DNA from: Chrysogorgia sp. JL179-B06
Lineage: Eukaryota > Cnidaria > Anthozoa > Scleralcyonacea > Chrysogorgiidae
Assembly (NCBI GenBank): GCA_035772405.1
Contig: JAYKKM010000073.1
Location: 427,501-491,500 of the forward strand
Direction: 5' to 3'
DNA: 64,000 bases
Shown: in pieces, positions 22,972-62,128 of the stretch
Position numbering within the stretch: position 1 is the stretch's first letter
How the letters are laid out: each line of letters opens with the position of its first letter
Position numbers and translations under genes: made by a program
The notes under the pieces: model-generated
What the model was told of the DNA's origin: nothing
The model's database searches: none
The model's input: only the letters and a program-made list of their open reading frames with translations

Positions 22972-23157
22972 TGTTTCCATATAATCGCTGCGATCGCTAC
23001 GATCGCCCAGATAGAACATTTTCTATCTCGGCGATCGCGATCGCTACGATCGCTGCGATCGCCAGGATCGCTGAGCGTGTGGTTTCCATATGATCGCTAC
23101 GATCGCCGGTTTTAAAATTGAGCGATCGTAGCGATGGTAGCGATCATATGGAAACCA
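22972..23157. mobile_element. two GATCGC palindromic MITEs
   Basis: The first copy (about 22972-23078) has an inserted AGATAGAACATTTTCTATCT hairpin at its centre. The second (23080-23157, 78 bp) has perfect 21-bp terminal inverted repeats starting TGGTTTCCATATGATCGC and ending in the complement. No clear target duplication was found. Confidence 0.75.
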
Positions 23158-23170
23158 GGTTTTAGTTCAT

Positions 23171-23657
23171 GATCGAGTCGGTTTTCTTTGAGTACCGCGG
23201 GCTTTATTCTAGCATAAAGACCATGAATACTAATTAGATAAGAAATGAAGGAAAAAAACTAGGGAAATCTTTGTCCACGGTGGATAAAATGGACAAAACT
23301 TTGTTGGAAAACCTGCTCAATCATGAACTAAATCAGTTAGATCCCTCGAATGTCGGGCTTTATATATAAAGCCCTCGGACGCTGCGCGTCCTCGGGGATT
23401 TATGTAAGAGATAAAGCCCGAGAAGGAGGGCTTTATGCTATTTAAAGCTATATATATTATATAGCATAAAGCCCGACGTTCGAGGGCTTTATCTGACTTA
23501 TTTCACGAGTGAGGAGGTTTTCCAACAAAATTTTGTCCATTTTATCCACCTTGGACAAAGATTTCCCTTAGTTTTTCCTTCATTTCTTATCTAATTAGTA
23601 TTCATGGTCTTTATGCTAGATAAAGCCCGCGGTACATCAAAGAAAACCGACTCAATC
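23171..23657. mobile_element. 487-bp foldback element F1
   Basis: The two arms (about 23171-23375 and 23450-23657) are inverted copies of each other over roughly 200 bp. They begin GA(T/C)GAGTCGGTTTTCTTTGA and include the GCGGGCTTTAT, AGTATTCATGGTC and TTTGTCCA...TGGA blocks. The centre has TA-rich sequence and a CTCGGACGCTGCGCGTCCTCG hairpin. It is non-coding. No target duplication could be fixed. Confidence 0.8.
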
Positions 23658-23663
23658 GTACAT

Positions 23664-24145
23664 ATTTGGCATTTCACTCGATTAAACTACAAGTTCTAAG
23701 GAGTTGTGGTGAAGGAAAATTTCGAGTGTTGGAATATATATATATACTTGGGATCAGCGACTGGAATCGATGGCTACGGATCTGCCGTTGCCGAGAGCCT
23801 ACTCACGAGTTCTGTATATATGGTAGTGGTAATGCCGGGATAAGATTCTGGGTATATTATAGGTAATATTTGGCATTTCACTCGATCAAACTACATGTTG
23901 AAAGGATTTATGGTGAAGGAAAATTTCGAGTGTTGGAATACATACATTTTAAGACCAAACCGGGACCAGTTGCGAAAAATGCAACTTCAAGGCCTTCCGG
24001 TTGGAATTGAACCCGACCCTGCGATGCTAGTGCAGTGCTCTGACCACTGAGCTACGGGAGCCGTTGCCGAGAGCCTATAGTCACGAGTTCTGTATATATG
24101 GTGGTGGTAATGCCGGGATAAGATTCTGAGTATATTACAAATAAT
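23664..24145 (-). repeat. two head-to-tail SINE A units
   Basis: Unit 1 (23664-23868) has lost its tRNA-like head: the body jumps from GTGTTGGAATATATA to GATGGCTACGGATCTGCCG. Unit 2 (23869-24145) is full, with tRNA-like sequence at about 23990-24063. The junction is the same as at 16020. Confidence 0.75.
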
Positions 24146-24524
24146 ATTTGGTATTTCACTTGATTAAATTGCAAATTTGTCATGGGCAAAACATTTGTGC
24201 CTGGGCAGACAACGCCAACCGACCAATGGGGGTTTTACTAAAAGCAGGTCACGTAATGGCGGCCGTATAATCTTGAAAAACAGTCTGAAAAGGCGACTTC
24301 CCACGCTCGCAATTGCTTGAAATTTGGCAAGTTAAGTAAGAACACCATGCTCTTTTCAAATATGTAAAAATTCGGGATACCAAAAATTTGATAACAGGGG
24401 CACTATAACAATAAAGGAATATGGCAACAAGAGTTAGTCTTAAGATACAGCTGACCAAATCGTCGGGCAGCAGGGCCGCGGGCCTACAGATTTTTACGAA
24501 GGGTATGCACGTTTGTGTAGGCAC

Positions 24525-24690
24525 GAGTGTTAGGTATTTTTAGACTCGGTAATTCTAAATCTGTTTTCAGAATTAAAAACGGTTAAATATTGACCGAGAT
24601 AACGTTCAAAATCTATGACGAAACAGCCTTTTTCAATTTGTGATCTACAAATACACGGCTTGCGAGGTCTGGGGACCATAAAAAGGATTT
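24525..24690. repeat. interspersed repeat R1, copy 2
   Basis: Same order as 441-600: AGACTCGGTAATTC, then GTTAAATATTGACCGAG, then CAAAATCTA, then TGCGAGGTCTGGGGACCAT. Confidence 0.7.
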
Positions 24691-24699
24691 AAGGTGATT

Positions 24700-25740
24700 C
24701 CTCAGTTTTGCACTGCGCATATTTACTGCGCACATCCAATAATCAGTGTTTTATGACTATTATGCAACACTTTCAAAAAATTCCGACCATTTTAGGACAA
24801 TTTACTGTCAAATTTATATGCTTATGTACTGGTAGGGAAGAAGAGTTATTAAGGGACTAAATCAATTTTTTTTCCAGAACGGTTACACAAGTCTAGCTAG
24901 GGCTCCCTGTGCAAGTAGGTTTGTAAAACTACTTGATAATGCCGGTTTAAGGCCATAGTTCTTAAAGAAGGTCGGTGACCATAATTTTTTCCTTAATAAT
25001 TATTTTCTTCTACCACTTTTACGTGTTATAACAGAAACATAGAGAAAAATCATTTCTACAACTTACAATATTTTACATTTTTTATGAATGTTTCTTCAAA
25101 TAACATGTCAAAGAATATGGGAAACGACCTTTCTTTATCATAATAAACCCTGTTAGCTGTTTCTTTTCCCCTGAAATACCATGTTTTCTTGAATAAAATT
25201 ACTAGCTGCGAAAAATTAAAAAAATATCTTTGTCAAAATGTTCAAGAAAAAGTTGTGCAATGCGGTTTTTACTCAACTCGTAAATTGGTCACAATGACGT
25301 CACCATACTGAGTAAGAGGTGATCTGCGATATGCCATATCTTCTAAACAAGGCGTGCGTAACCCCAACTTTTTTTTTGGTTTTAATTATAAGTATGTCAA
25401 TAACTTTAAGACTGGGAAGTTTCAGCAAATTTTCATTTCGGAAAGAATTACTGAGGAATTACCTTAATAATTGTCTGAAAACATTAGGGAATAAAATCAT
25501 AAAACAATGTGGTCGCTATCTATTATAATAAGAACTACGAATTGCTTTGTAAAAATAATTATAAGTTAAAAATTATAATTAAATATATTATAATTATAAG
25601 GTAAAAATAATTATATTTCTTAATGTTTGTTGGAATGGTATTCTATAGTTTTGTCCCCGAGACCTGAAAGGTTCTACCACCTTCATATTATCTCATATCT
25701 TGGGAAAACTAGGTTAACGAGTGTCTGGTTGTTCTTAAAT
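24700..25740. other. intergenic, no gene seen
   Basis: AT-rich and unique as far as I can see. Self-complementary AATTATAA words lie at 25548-25620. Confidence 0.3.
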
Positions 25741-25898
25741 GTAAGTCAGTATTCCTTACAAGAATAGAAGGCAGATGACACATTGATTATGACACAAACA
25801 ACCGATGACGAACAATTTTGGCCCACGCTTAACGCATGACGCAAAACCCACTCACACTAATTATGACACAAACAAACTATGACGTAATGAACCAGACG

Positions 25899-25906
25899 TA
25901 TATATA
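25899..25906 (+). promoter_or_regulatory. TATA-box-like sequence
   Basis: TATATATA followed by GG, about 30 bp upstream of the hammerhead-like fold and preceded by TGACGTAATG (a CRE-like word). The spacing would place a transcription start at the 5' edge of the ribozyme. This is inferred from position only. Confidence 0.4.
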
Positions 25907-25934
25907 GGCAAACCTGACAAACTGACGCTTTACT

Positions 25935-25979
25935 TGACTCTGAAGATGACCGCCACTGAGGCCGTCGAAACGTCAGTCA
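25935..25979 (+). ncRNA. hammerhead-ribozyme-like motif, variant with one-nt insertion
   Basis: Core C-T-G-A-A-G-A at 25940-25946, extra T at 25947, stem II 25948-25954 with 25960-25966 (one C-C mismatch, loop ACTGA), GAAA at 25967-25970. Stem III is the palindrome ACGT (25970-25973), and C17 is at 25974. Stem I TGACT (25935-25939) pairs with AGTCA (25975-25979). Two decayed inverted copies exist. In them stem II keeps pairing although one base differs (C-G here, T-G there). Confidence 0.65.
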
Positions 25980-26207
25980 CCAACAATAGTCTTTCTCAAG
26001 ACTACAACAACCTGGGCGATCAACTTCACACTTCTAATGATACTCCTAGGTTCAACGCATTTACTTTAAGACATTAATTATCATTAGCATTAATTATCAT
26101 AAATCAGGTTGAAAAACTTTCTTTTTTCTAGAAAAGTCCATCTTGCACGCCCGCGTAGCATCATGAAAATTCAAAATGCCATCAATCGCAGAGTTATTGA
26201 AGAAATC

Positions 26208-26284
<77 letters not shown>

Positions 26285-26730
26285 TTATTTTAACACGCTA
26301 ACAACGTCAACAGAAGCTGGTTTCCACGATGGGCGTGTACAAAGAGAATGGTTTAAGTATACAATATAAATATTTTTTAAATGTTCAAGATGTTAAAAAT
26401 GTCAGAAAAGTGTCAATATTATAGGCATGCAAGAATCATCGTAGTAATATAGAGTTAAGTTATTTACAAATGTTATTTACATATGTATTTCTACAAGTTA
26501 TGAGTAGCGATTTTCCGTTCAAAGACCGACAAAGACTTGCTTTCCCTAATTTCTTTGGGCAGAGAATTCCATATGGATGCCCTATCATACATGAAACTCT
26601 TTTTCATGTTGTTTGTGCGCGGTTGTGGCAAGCAAATTGAAGATGAAATGTTCCGAAGATTGTGATTTGACATCTCTTTTTTATAGGTAAAGAGGTTTGC
26701 GAGACTATTTGGTCCCATATTATTCAACAT
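26208..26730 (-). pseudogene. CR1/jockey-like retrotransposon C-terminus with (GATA)n end
   Basis: The minus frame 26491-26730 ends with YDRASIWNSLPKEIRES and SLSVFERKI, the classic final block of CR1/jockey reverse transcriptases. About 200 bp of 3' UTR follow, ending in a (GATA)n tract (26209-26284 on the plus strand). It is broken at its 5' side by the MITE that starts at 26732. This is a different family from the copy at 11634. Confidence 0.82.
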
Positions 26731-26731
26731 T

Positions 26732-27211
26732 TTAAAGTGCCCCTTACCTCAAAATGTTTTATTGTCTTGTTTGGAAGAACTTTTAAAATGATAAAGTAAC
26801 TTCTTTTGAAGATTTTCGTTTCTTTGCTTTCTTTTTGAGATATATCGGTTTGTTTGATATGCAAATGTCGGGAATTTCGTCACACATGCATAATGACTCA
26901 TTGGAGAAATGTGTATATCTCTTTCATGCTCGAACGAAATCCTTTAAAATCAAGAAGTTTGGTGTTGTGGGAGAAACGCACACACGCGTTATTCACTCTT
27001 TAGTGTTTTTATTTCATGAACGCAAAGATATATAACATTCTCTGATAAGTCATTATGCATGTGTGACGAAATTCCAGATATTTGCATATCAAACAAACTG
27101 ATATATCTCACAAAGAAAGCGAAGTGAAAATCTTCGAAAGAAGTCACTTTATCATTTCAAAAGTTCTTCCAAATAAGACAATAAAAAAATTTGAGGTTAG
27201 GGGCACTTTAA
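26732..27211. mobile_element. piggyBac-type MITE, copy 1 (TTAA)
   Basis: Starts TTAAAGTGCCCCTTACCTCA and ends with the complement TGAGGTTAGGGGCACTTTAA, with arms of about 170 bp including GATATATC(G/A)GTTTGTTTGATA. TTAA at each end fits the invariable piggyBac target. It is non-coding. Relatives lie at 47076-47559 and, with different arms, 48868-49270. Confidence 0.83.
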
Positions 27212-27224
27212 ACATAATCTTAAC

Positions 27225-27940
27225 TTGGCGTGTGAGTGGATCTCATAGACGCCTTTCATAATGGCGGCCAGTCTAAATATTATTTTATATGCATGTAAAT
27301 TAGCCTTTCTGGCCTCGTTACAAAGCATAGACCTCTTTTATAATGGCACCCAAATTAAATATTCTTTTATATTAATTTAAATTAGCCTTTCTGACCTCGT
27401 TCGTGTGTCTGTAATTCCAAAGAATCTTTGCTTGTAACGAGGCCAGAAAGGCTAATTTACATGCATATAATAGAATATTTAGACTGACCGCCATTATGAA
27501 AGGCGTCTATATGCCTGGTGCTTGTCGATTTTCAATTTTTAATCTTGCGTTACCGAGTCTTGTACGACCCATTCTGACTGGGCCAGACAGCAATGATTTA
27601 AATCAATTATGCTTTCGTTATCGAATACAACTACATAAACCGAACTGCCACAGCCTCAGACACAGGGCCGGTTCAAACATAATGGTTAAAAACAGTTTAT
27701 AGCTTATATCTCGAGAAGTTGTATAAGCTGTAAATAACTCAGGGAAAATCATGAGTCGCTTCCGGGGATCGTAAATGCCACCAATTGCCGAGTTTTTGAA
27801 GAAATCAAACTTGGCGTGTGAGTGGATCTCATGTGCCTGGCGCTTGTGATTTTCAATGTTTAATCTTGCGTTGCCGTGTGCCGTTTTTTTCGATTCACTT
27901 CATCAGTCTTGTAGGAACCCATTTTGACTGGACACATCAT
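27225..27940 (+). repeat. duplicated segment just upstream of the SLCO start
   Basis: ACTTGGCGTGTGAGTGGATC, then TGCCTGG(T/C)GCTTG, TTTCAAT(T/G)TTTAATCTTGCG and CAGTCTTGTA...CCCATT(T/C)TGACTGG occur twice: 27229-27590 (interrupted by the MITE at 27247-27508) and 27806-27940. Copy 2 ends about 100 bp before the start codon, so promoter sequence may be duplicated. Confidence 0.7.
27247..27508. mobile_element. 262-bp foldback MITE in the duplicated upstream segment
   Basis: The arms start AGACGCCTTTCATAATGGCG and end with the complement, extending about 80 bp and including TAAATTAGCCTTTCTGGCCTC. The flank is CTCAT on the left and ATATGCC on the right. The empty paralogue at 27829 reads CTCATGTGCC, so a 2-bp AT (or TA) duplication is likely, as in Tc1/mariner-type elements. 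Confidence 0.75.
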
Positions 27941-28041
27941 AAGTGAGCCGGACAGGAAAGATTTAATCACCATTTTGATTTTTCACGTTTTTAAGGTAGA
28001 ACAAAGAATCACACAGAGCGAAAACAGTTTTATCTGAAGCA

Positions 28042-55493
<27,452 letters not shown>

Positions 55494-55617
55494 GAACAAT
55501 TGTATCTCTTAATTATGACTTTTTGCAAGAATCGTTTTTAGGATCGGATGTGACGATAGCTTTATAACATCTAATGACAAATGTCTTGAATTATGAGCTG
55601 TTTAGATTCACACAACG

Positions 55618-55623
55618 AATAAA
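55618..55623 (+). promoter_or_regulatory. poly(A) signal AATAAA of SLCO
   Basis: Canonical hexamer 125 bp past the stop. It gives a short 3' UTR if used. Confidence 0.65.
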
Positions 55624-55689
55624 GATAACATACGCTGTATGTGTATAATCTGTGATTTGATAATTGGCGAGATGGACACATATTTGTAT

Positions 55690-56510
55690 AATTACCTGTT
55701 ACCTTCTGATTAATACTGAGGTGCTCTAACTATTGAGCTACACATATGTATACAACCTGTAACCTTCTGATTACCAGTGAGATGCTCTAACTATTGAGCT
55801 ACACATATGTATACAACCTGTAACCTTCTGATTACTATAGTGAGATGCTCTAACCATTGAGCTAGCACATGGACTAAAACTGATGCGGTTGCCCAGCCAA
55901 CTGTGTTATTGTTACATTTTCGCAAAGCAAATAAATATGAAATACTAAATACATATGTAACCTTCACTAACCATTTGCTCAATAGTTTGAGCATCTCACT
56001 TGTCATCAGAAGGTTACAGGTTGTACACATATGTAAGCTTAGTTAGAGCATCTCACTTGCCATCAGAAAGTTACAGGTTGTACACATATATGTAAGCTTA
56101 GTTAGAGCATCTCACTTGTCATCAGAAGGTTACAAGTTGTACACATATGTAACCTTCACTCAATCGTTATCTTAGTCCATGTAGCTCAATAGTTAGAGCA
56201 TCTCACTAGTCATCAGAAGGTTACAAGTTGTACACATATGTAATCTTCACTCATTATCTTAGTCCATGTAGCTCAATAGTTAGAGCATCTCAGTAGTCAT
56301 CAGAAGGTTACAGGTTGTACACATATGTAATCTTCACTCATTATCTTAGTCCATGTAGCTCAATAGTTAGAGCATCTCACTAGTCATCAGAAGGTTACAG
56401 GTTGTACACATATGTAACCTTCACTCATTATCTTAGTCTCAATAGTTAGAGCATCTCACTAGTCATCAGAAGGTTACAGGTTGTACACATATGTAACCTT
56501 CAGACTAGTT
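55690..56510. repeat. tRNA-derived tandem array, 87-bp unit, both orientations
   Basis: Units of GTAGCTCAATAGTTAGAGCATC (A-box-like), AGTCATCAGAAGGTTACAGG and TTGTACACATATGTAATCTT. The spacing between GTAGCTCAAT starts is exactly 87 bp at 56181, 56268 and 56355. Units from 55690 to 55865 are inverted; those from about 55960 on are direct. The B-box is degenerate (GGTTACAGGTTGTACAC), so Pol III activity is doubtful. Confidence 0.8.
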
Positions 56511-56599
56511 ATCTCTACCATAATTTTATAGTAAATAATGTTTAGTGTTGTTTTAATAAATATTCATAAAAATCCCCTGCTTAGTTTTGTCAAACATTT

Positions 56600-59500
56600 A
56601 TGGTGATGATTGTCATCAATGATGGTGGTGATGACTGTCATTAATGATGGTGGTGATGACTGTCATCAATGATGGTGGTTATGACTGTCATTAATGATGG
56701 TGGTGATGACTGTCATTAATGATGGTAGTGGTGACTGTCATTAATGATGCTGGTGATGACTGTCATTAATGATGGTGGTGATGACTGTCATTAATGATGA
56801 TGGTGATGACTGTCATTAATGATGGTGGTGATGACTGTCATTAATGATGGTGGTGATGACTGTCATTAATGATGGTAGTGATGACTGTCATTAATGATGA
56901 TAGTGATGACTGTCATTAATGATGATAGTGATGACTGTCATTAATGATGATAGTGATGACTGTCATTAATGATGGTAGTGATGACTGTCATTAATGATGA
57001 TGGTGATGACTGTCATTAATGATGGTGGTGATGACTGTCATTGATGATGGTGGTGGTGATGACTGTCATTAATGATGATAGTGATGACTGTCATTAATGA
57101 TGGTGGTGATGACTGTCTCTGGTGACGACTGTCATTAATGATGGTGGTGATGACTGTCATTAATGATGATAGTGATGACTGTCATTAATGATGGTGGTGA
57201 TGACTGTCATTAATGATGGTGGTGATGACTGTCATTAATGATGGTGGTGATGACTGTCATTACTGATGCTAGTGATGACTGTCATTAATGATGATAGTGA
57301 TGACTGTCATTAATGATGATAGTGATGACTGTCATTAATGATGATAGTGATGACTGTCATTAATGATGGTGGTGATGACTGTCATTAATGATGGTGGTGA
57401 TGACTGTCATTAATGATGGTGGTTATGACTGTCATTAATGATGGTGGTGATGACTGTCATTAATGATGGTAGTGGTGACTGTCATTAATGATGGTGGTGA
57501 TGACTGTCATTAATGATGATAGTGATGACTGTCATCAATGATGGTGGTGACGACTGTCATTAATGATGGTGGTGACGACTGTCATTAATGATGGTGGTGA
57601 TGACTGTCATCAATGATGGTGGTGATGACTGTCATTAATGATGGTGGTTATGACTGTCATTAATGATGGTGGTGATGACTGTTATCAATGATGGTGGTGA
57701 TGACTGTCATTAATGATGGTGGTGATGACTGTCATTAATGATGGTGGTGATGACTGTCATTAACGATGATAGTGATGACTGTCATTAATGATGGTGGTGA
57801 TGACTGTCATTGATGATGGTGGTGATGACTGTCATTAATAATGATGATAGTGATGACTGTCATTAATGATGATAGTGATGACTGTCATTAATGATGGTGG
57901 TGACTGTCATTAATGATGATGGTGATGACTGTCATTAATGATGGTGGTGACTGTCATTAATGATGGCGGTGATGACTGTCATTAATGATGGTGGTGATGA
58001 CTGTCATTAATGATGATAGTGATAACTGTCATTAGTGATGATAGTGATGACTGTCATTAATAATGATAGTGATGACTGTCATTAATGATGATAGTGATGA
58101 CTGTCATTAATGATGATAGTGATGACTGTCATTAATGATGATAGTGATGACTGTCATTAATGATGATAGTGATGACTGTCATTAATGATGGTAGTGATGA
58201 CTGTCATTAATGATGATGGTGATGACTGTCGTTAATGATGGTGGTGATGACTGTCATTAATGATGGTGGTGGTGATGACTGTCATTAATGATGATAGTGA
58301 TGACTGTCATTAATGATGGTGGGATGACTGTCATTAATGATGCTGGTGACGACTGTCATTAATGATGGTGGTGATGACTGTCATTAATGATGATAGTGAT
58401 GACTGTCATTAATGATGGTGGTGATGACTGTCATTAATGATGGTGGTGATGACTGTCATTAATGATGGTGGTGATGACTGTCATTACTGATGGTAGTGAT
58501 GACTGTCATTAATGATGATAGTGATGACTGTCATTAATGATGATAGTGATCACTGTCATTAATGATGATAGTGATGACTGTCATTAATGATGGTGGTGAT
58601 GACTGTCATTAATGATGGTGGTGATGACTGTCATTAATGATGGTGGTTATGACTGTCATTAATGATGGTGGTGATGACTGTCATTAATGATGGTAGTGGT
58701 GACTGTCATTAATGATGCTGGTGATGACTGTCATTAATGATGGTGGTGATGACTGTCATTAATGATGATAGTGATGACTGTCATCAATGATGGTGGTGAC
58801 GACTGTCATTAATGATGGTGGTGATGACTGTCATCAATGATGGTGGTGATGACTGTCATCAATGATGGTGGTGATGACTGTCATTAATGATGGTGGTTAT
58901 GACTGTCATTAATTATGGTGGTGATGACTGTTATCAATGATGGTGGTGATGACTGTCATTAATGATGGTGGTGATGACTGTCATTAATGATGGTGGTGAT
59001 GACTGTCATTAACGATGATAGTGATGACTGTCATTAATGATGGTGGTGATGACTGTCATTGATGATGGTGGTGATGACTGTCATTAATAATGATGATAGT
59101 GATGACTGTCATTAATGATGATAGTGATGACTGTCATTAATGATGGTGGTGACTGTCATTAATGATGATGGTGATGACTGTCATTAATGATGGTGGTGAC
59201 TGTCATTAATGATGGCGGTGGTGACTGTCATTAATGATGGCGGTGATGACTGTCATTAATGATGGCGGTGATGACTGTCATTAATGATGGTGGTGATGAC
59301 TGTCATTAGTGATGATAGTGATGACTGTCATTAATAATGATAGTGATGACTGTCATTAATGATGATAGTGATGACTGTCATTAATGATGATGATAGTGAT
59401 GACTGTCATTAATAATGATAGTGATGACTGTCATTAATGATGGTGGTGATGACTGTCATTAATAATGATGGTGATGACTGTCATTAATGATGATAGTGAT

Positions 59501-61838
59501 GACTGTCATTAATGATGGTGGTGATGACTGTCATTAATAATGATGATAGTGATGACTGTCATTAATGATGGTGGTGATGACTGTCATTAATAATGATGGT
59601 GATGACTGTCATTAATGATGATAGTGATGACTGTCATTAATGATGGTGGTGATGACTGTCATTAATGATGATGATAGTGATGACTGTCATTAATGATGAT
59701 AGTGATGACTGTCATTAATAATGATAGTGATGACTGTCATTAATGATGATAGTGATGACTGTCATTAATGATGATAGTGATGACTGTCATTAATGATGAT
59801 AGTGATGACTGTCATTAATAATGATAGTGATGACTGTCATTAATGATGATAGTGATGACTGTCATTAATGATGATGATAGTGATGACTGTCATTAATAAT
59901 GATAGTGATGACTGTCATTAATGATGGTGGTGATGACTGTCATTAATAATGATGGTGATGACTGTCATTAATGATGATAGTGATGACTGTCATTAATGAT
60001 GGTGGTGATGACTGTCATTAATGATGATGATAGTGATGACTGTCATTAATGATGATAGTGATGACTGTCATCAATGATGGTGGTGATGATTGTCATTAAT
60101 GATGGTGGTTATGACTGTCATTAATGATGGTGGTGATGACTGTTATCAATGATGGTGGTGATGACTGTCATTAATGATGGTGGTGATGACTGTCATTAAT
60201 GATGGTGGTGATGACTGTCATTAACGATGATAGTGATGACTGTCATTAATGATGGTGGTGATGACTGTCATTGATGATGGTGGTGATGACTGTCATTAAT
60301 AATGATGATAGTGATGACTGTCATTAATGATGATAGTGATGACTGTCATTAATGATGGTGGTGACTGTCATTAATGATGATGGTGATGACTGTCATTAAT
60401 GATGGTGGTGACTGTCATTAATGATGGCGGTGATGACTGTCATTAATGATGGTGGTGATGACTGTCATTAATGATGATAGTGATGACTGTCATTAGTGAT
60501 GATAGTGATGACTGTCATTAATAATGATAGTGATGACTGTCATTAATGATGATAGTGATGACTGTCATTAATGATGATGATAGTGATGACTGTCATTAAT
60601 AATGATAGTGATGACTGTCATTAATGATGGTGGTGATGACTGTCATTAATAATGATGGTGATGACTGTCATTAATGATGATAGTGATGACTGTCATTAAT
60701 GATGGTGGTGATGACTGTCATTAATAATGATGATAGTGATGACTGTCATTAATGATGGTGGTGATGACTGTCATTAATAATGATGGTGATGACTGTCATT
60801 AATGATGATAGTGATGACTGTCATTAATGATGGTGGTGATGACTGTCATTAATGATGATGATAGTGATGACTGTCATTAATGATGATAGTGATGACTGTC
60901 ATTAATGATGATAGTGATGACTGTCATTAATAATGATAGTGATGACTGTCGTTAATGATGGTAGTGATGACTGTCATTAATGATGATAGTGATGACTGTC
61001 ATTAATAATGATAGTGATTACTGTAATTAATGATGGTAGTGATGACTGTCATTAATGATGGTGGTGATGACTGTCATTAATGATGATAGTGATGACTGTC
61101 ATTAATGATGGTGGTGATGACTGTCATTAATGATGGTGGTGATGACTGTCATTAATGATGATAGTGATGACTGTCATTAATGATGGTGGTGATGACTGTC
61201 ATTAATGATGATAGTGATGACTGTCATTAATGATGGTGGTGATGACTGTCATTAATGATGATAGTGATGACTGTCATTAATGATGGTGGTGATGACTGTC
61301 ATTAATGATGATAGTGATGACTGTCATTAATGATGATGATAGTGATGACTGTCATTAATAATGATAGTGATGACTGTCATTAATGATGGTGGTGATGACT
61401 GTCATTAATAATGATGGTGATGACTGTCATTAATGATGATAGTGATGACTGTCATTAATGATGGTGGTGATGACTGTCATTAATGATGATGATAGTGATG
61501 ACTGTCATTAATGATGATAGTGATGACTGTCATTAATGATGATAGTGATGACTGTCATTAATAATGATGGTGATGACTGTCGTTAATGATGGTAGTGATG
61601 ACTGTCATTAATGATGATAGTGATGACTGTCATTAATAATGATAGTGATTACTGTAATTAATGATGGTAGTGATGACTGTCATTAATGATGGTGGTGATG
61701 ACTGTCATTAATGATGATAGTGATGACTGTTATTAATGATGATGGTGGTGATGACTGTCATTAATGATGATGGTGATGACTGTCATTAATGATGATGGTG
61801 GTGATGACTGTCATTAATGATGGTAGTGATGACTGATC
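56600..61838. repeat. 5.2-kb minisatellite, 25-bp unit with higher-order repeats
   Basis: About 200 units of GATGACTGTCATTAATGATG plus GTGGT or ATAGT, with variants (AATAATGAT, TTGATG, TTAACG). Rare variants recur together: GTTATCAATG at 57681, 58930 and 60142, each followed by the same order of variants; CTGTAATTAA at 61021 and 61652. Blocks of about 1.25, 1.21 and 0.63 kb have therefore been duplicated. Each unit holds the near-palindrome ATGACTGTCAT. Confidence 0.97.
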
Positions 61839-62128
61839 GAGTGACATTTCTCTTTATCTTAATTGTGTAAGTATTAGTAATGGAAGAGGTTTCAAAATGG
61901 TCTCTTAAAGGACATTGGCACTGTCACATGACCTGTGACGTCATGTGCTGGGTAAAGCGGTCAATGTTGGCGGAAATGCAAAGGAATTAATTTCTTCTCA
62001 ACGTTATTTTTGTAATCGCTATTACCACACAAATTGGGCAATACATGGCCCCACGATAGGTGGCACAAATGAATGAAATACAACACTTCCCAGCACATCA
62101 CGGTCATGTTCAAAATGACGGCGATCTC
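61839..62128. other. intergenic, no feature seen
   Basis: Short unique flank between the minisatellite and the Penelope-like remnant. Confidence 0.3.

Larger units (their letters stand above)
25745..26075 (+). mobile_element. ribozyme-bearing repeat, family H-a, full copy
   Basis: Two ATTATGACACAAACAA units with TGACG(T/A) words lie upstream, then a TATATATA box (25899-25906), the hammerhead-like fold at 25935-25979 and a tail CACCAACAATAGTCTTTCTC ending near CTCCTAGGTTCA. Truncated inverted copies lie at 39425-39545 and 40898-40990. It is non-coding. The promoter-plus-ribozyme layout resembles terminal repeats of Penelope-like elements or retrozymes. Confidence 0.6.

Noticed and set aside
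55690..56510. CRISPR-like array with repeats and spacers
   Set aside because: The whole 87-bp unit is repeated, with no unique spacers, and it has tRNA-like boxes.
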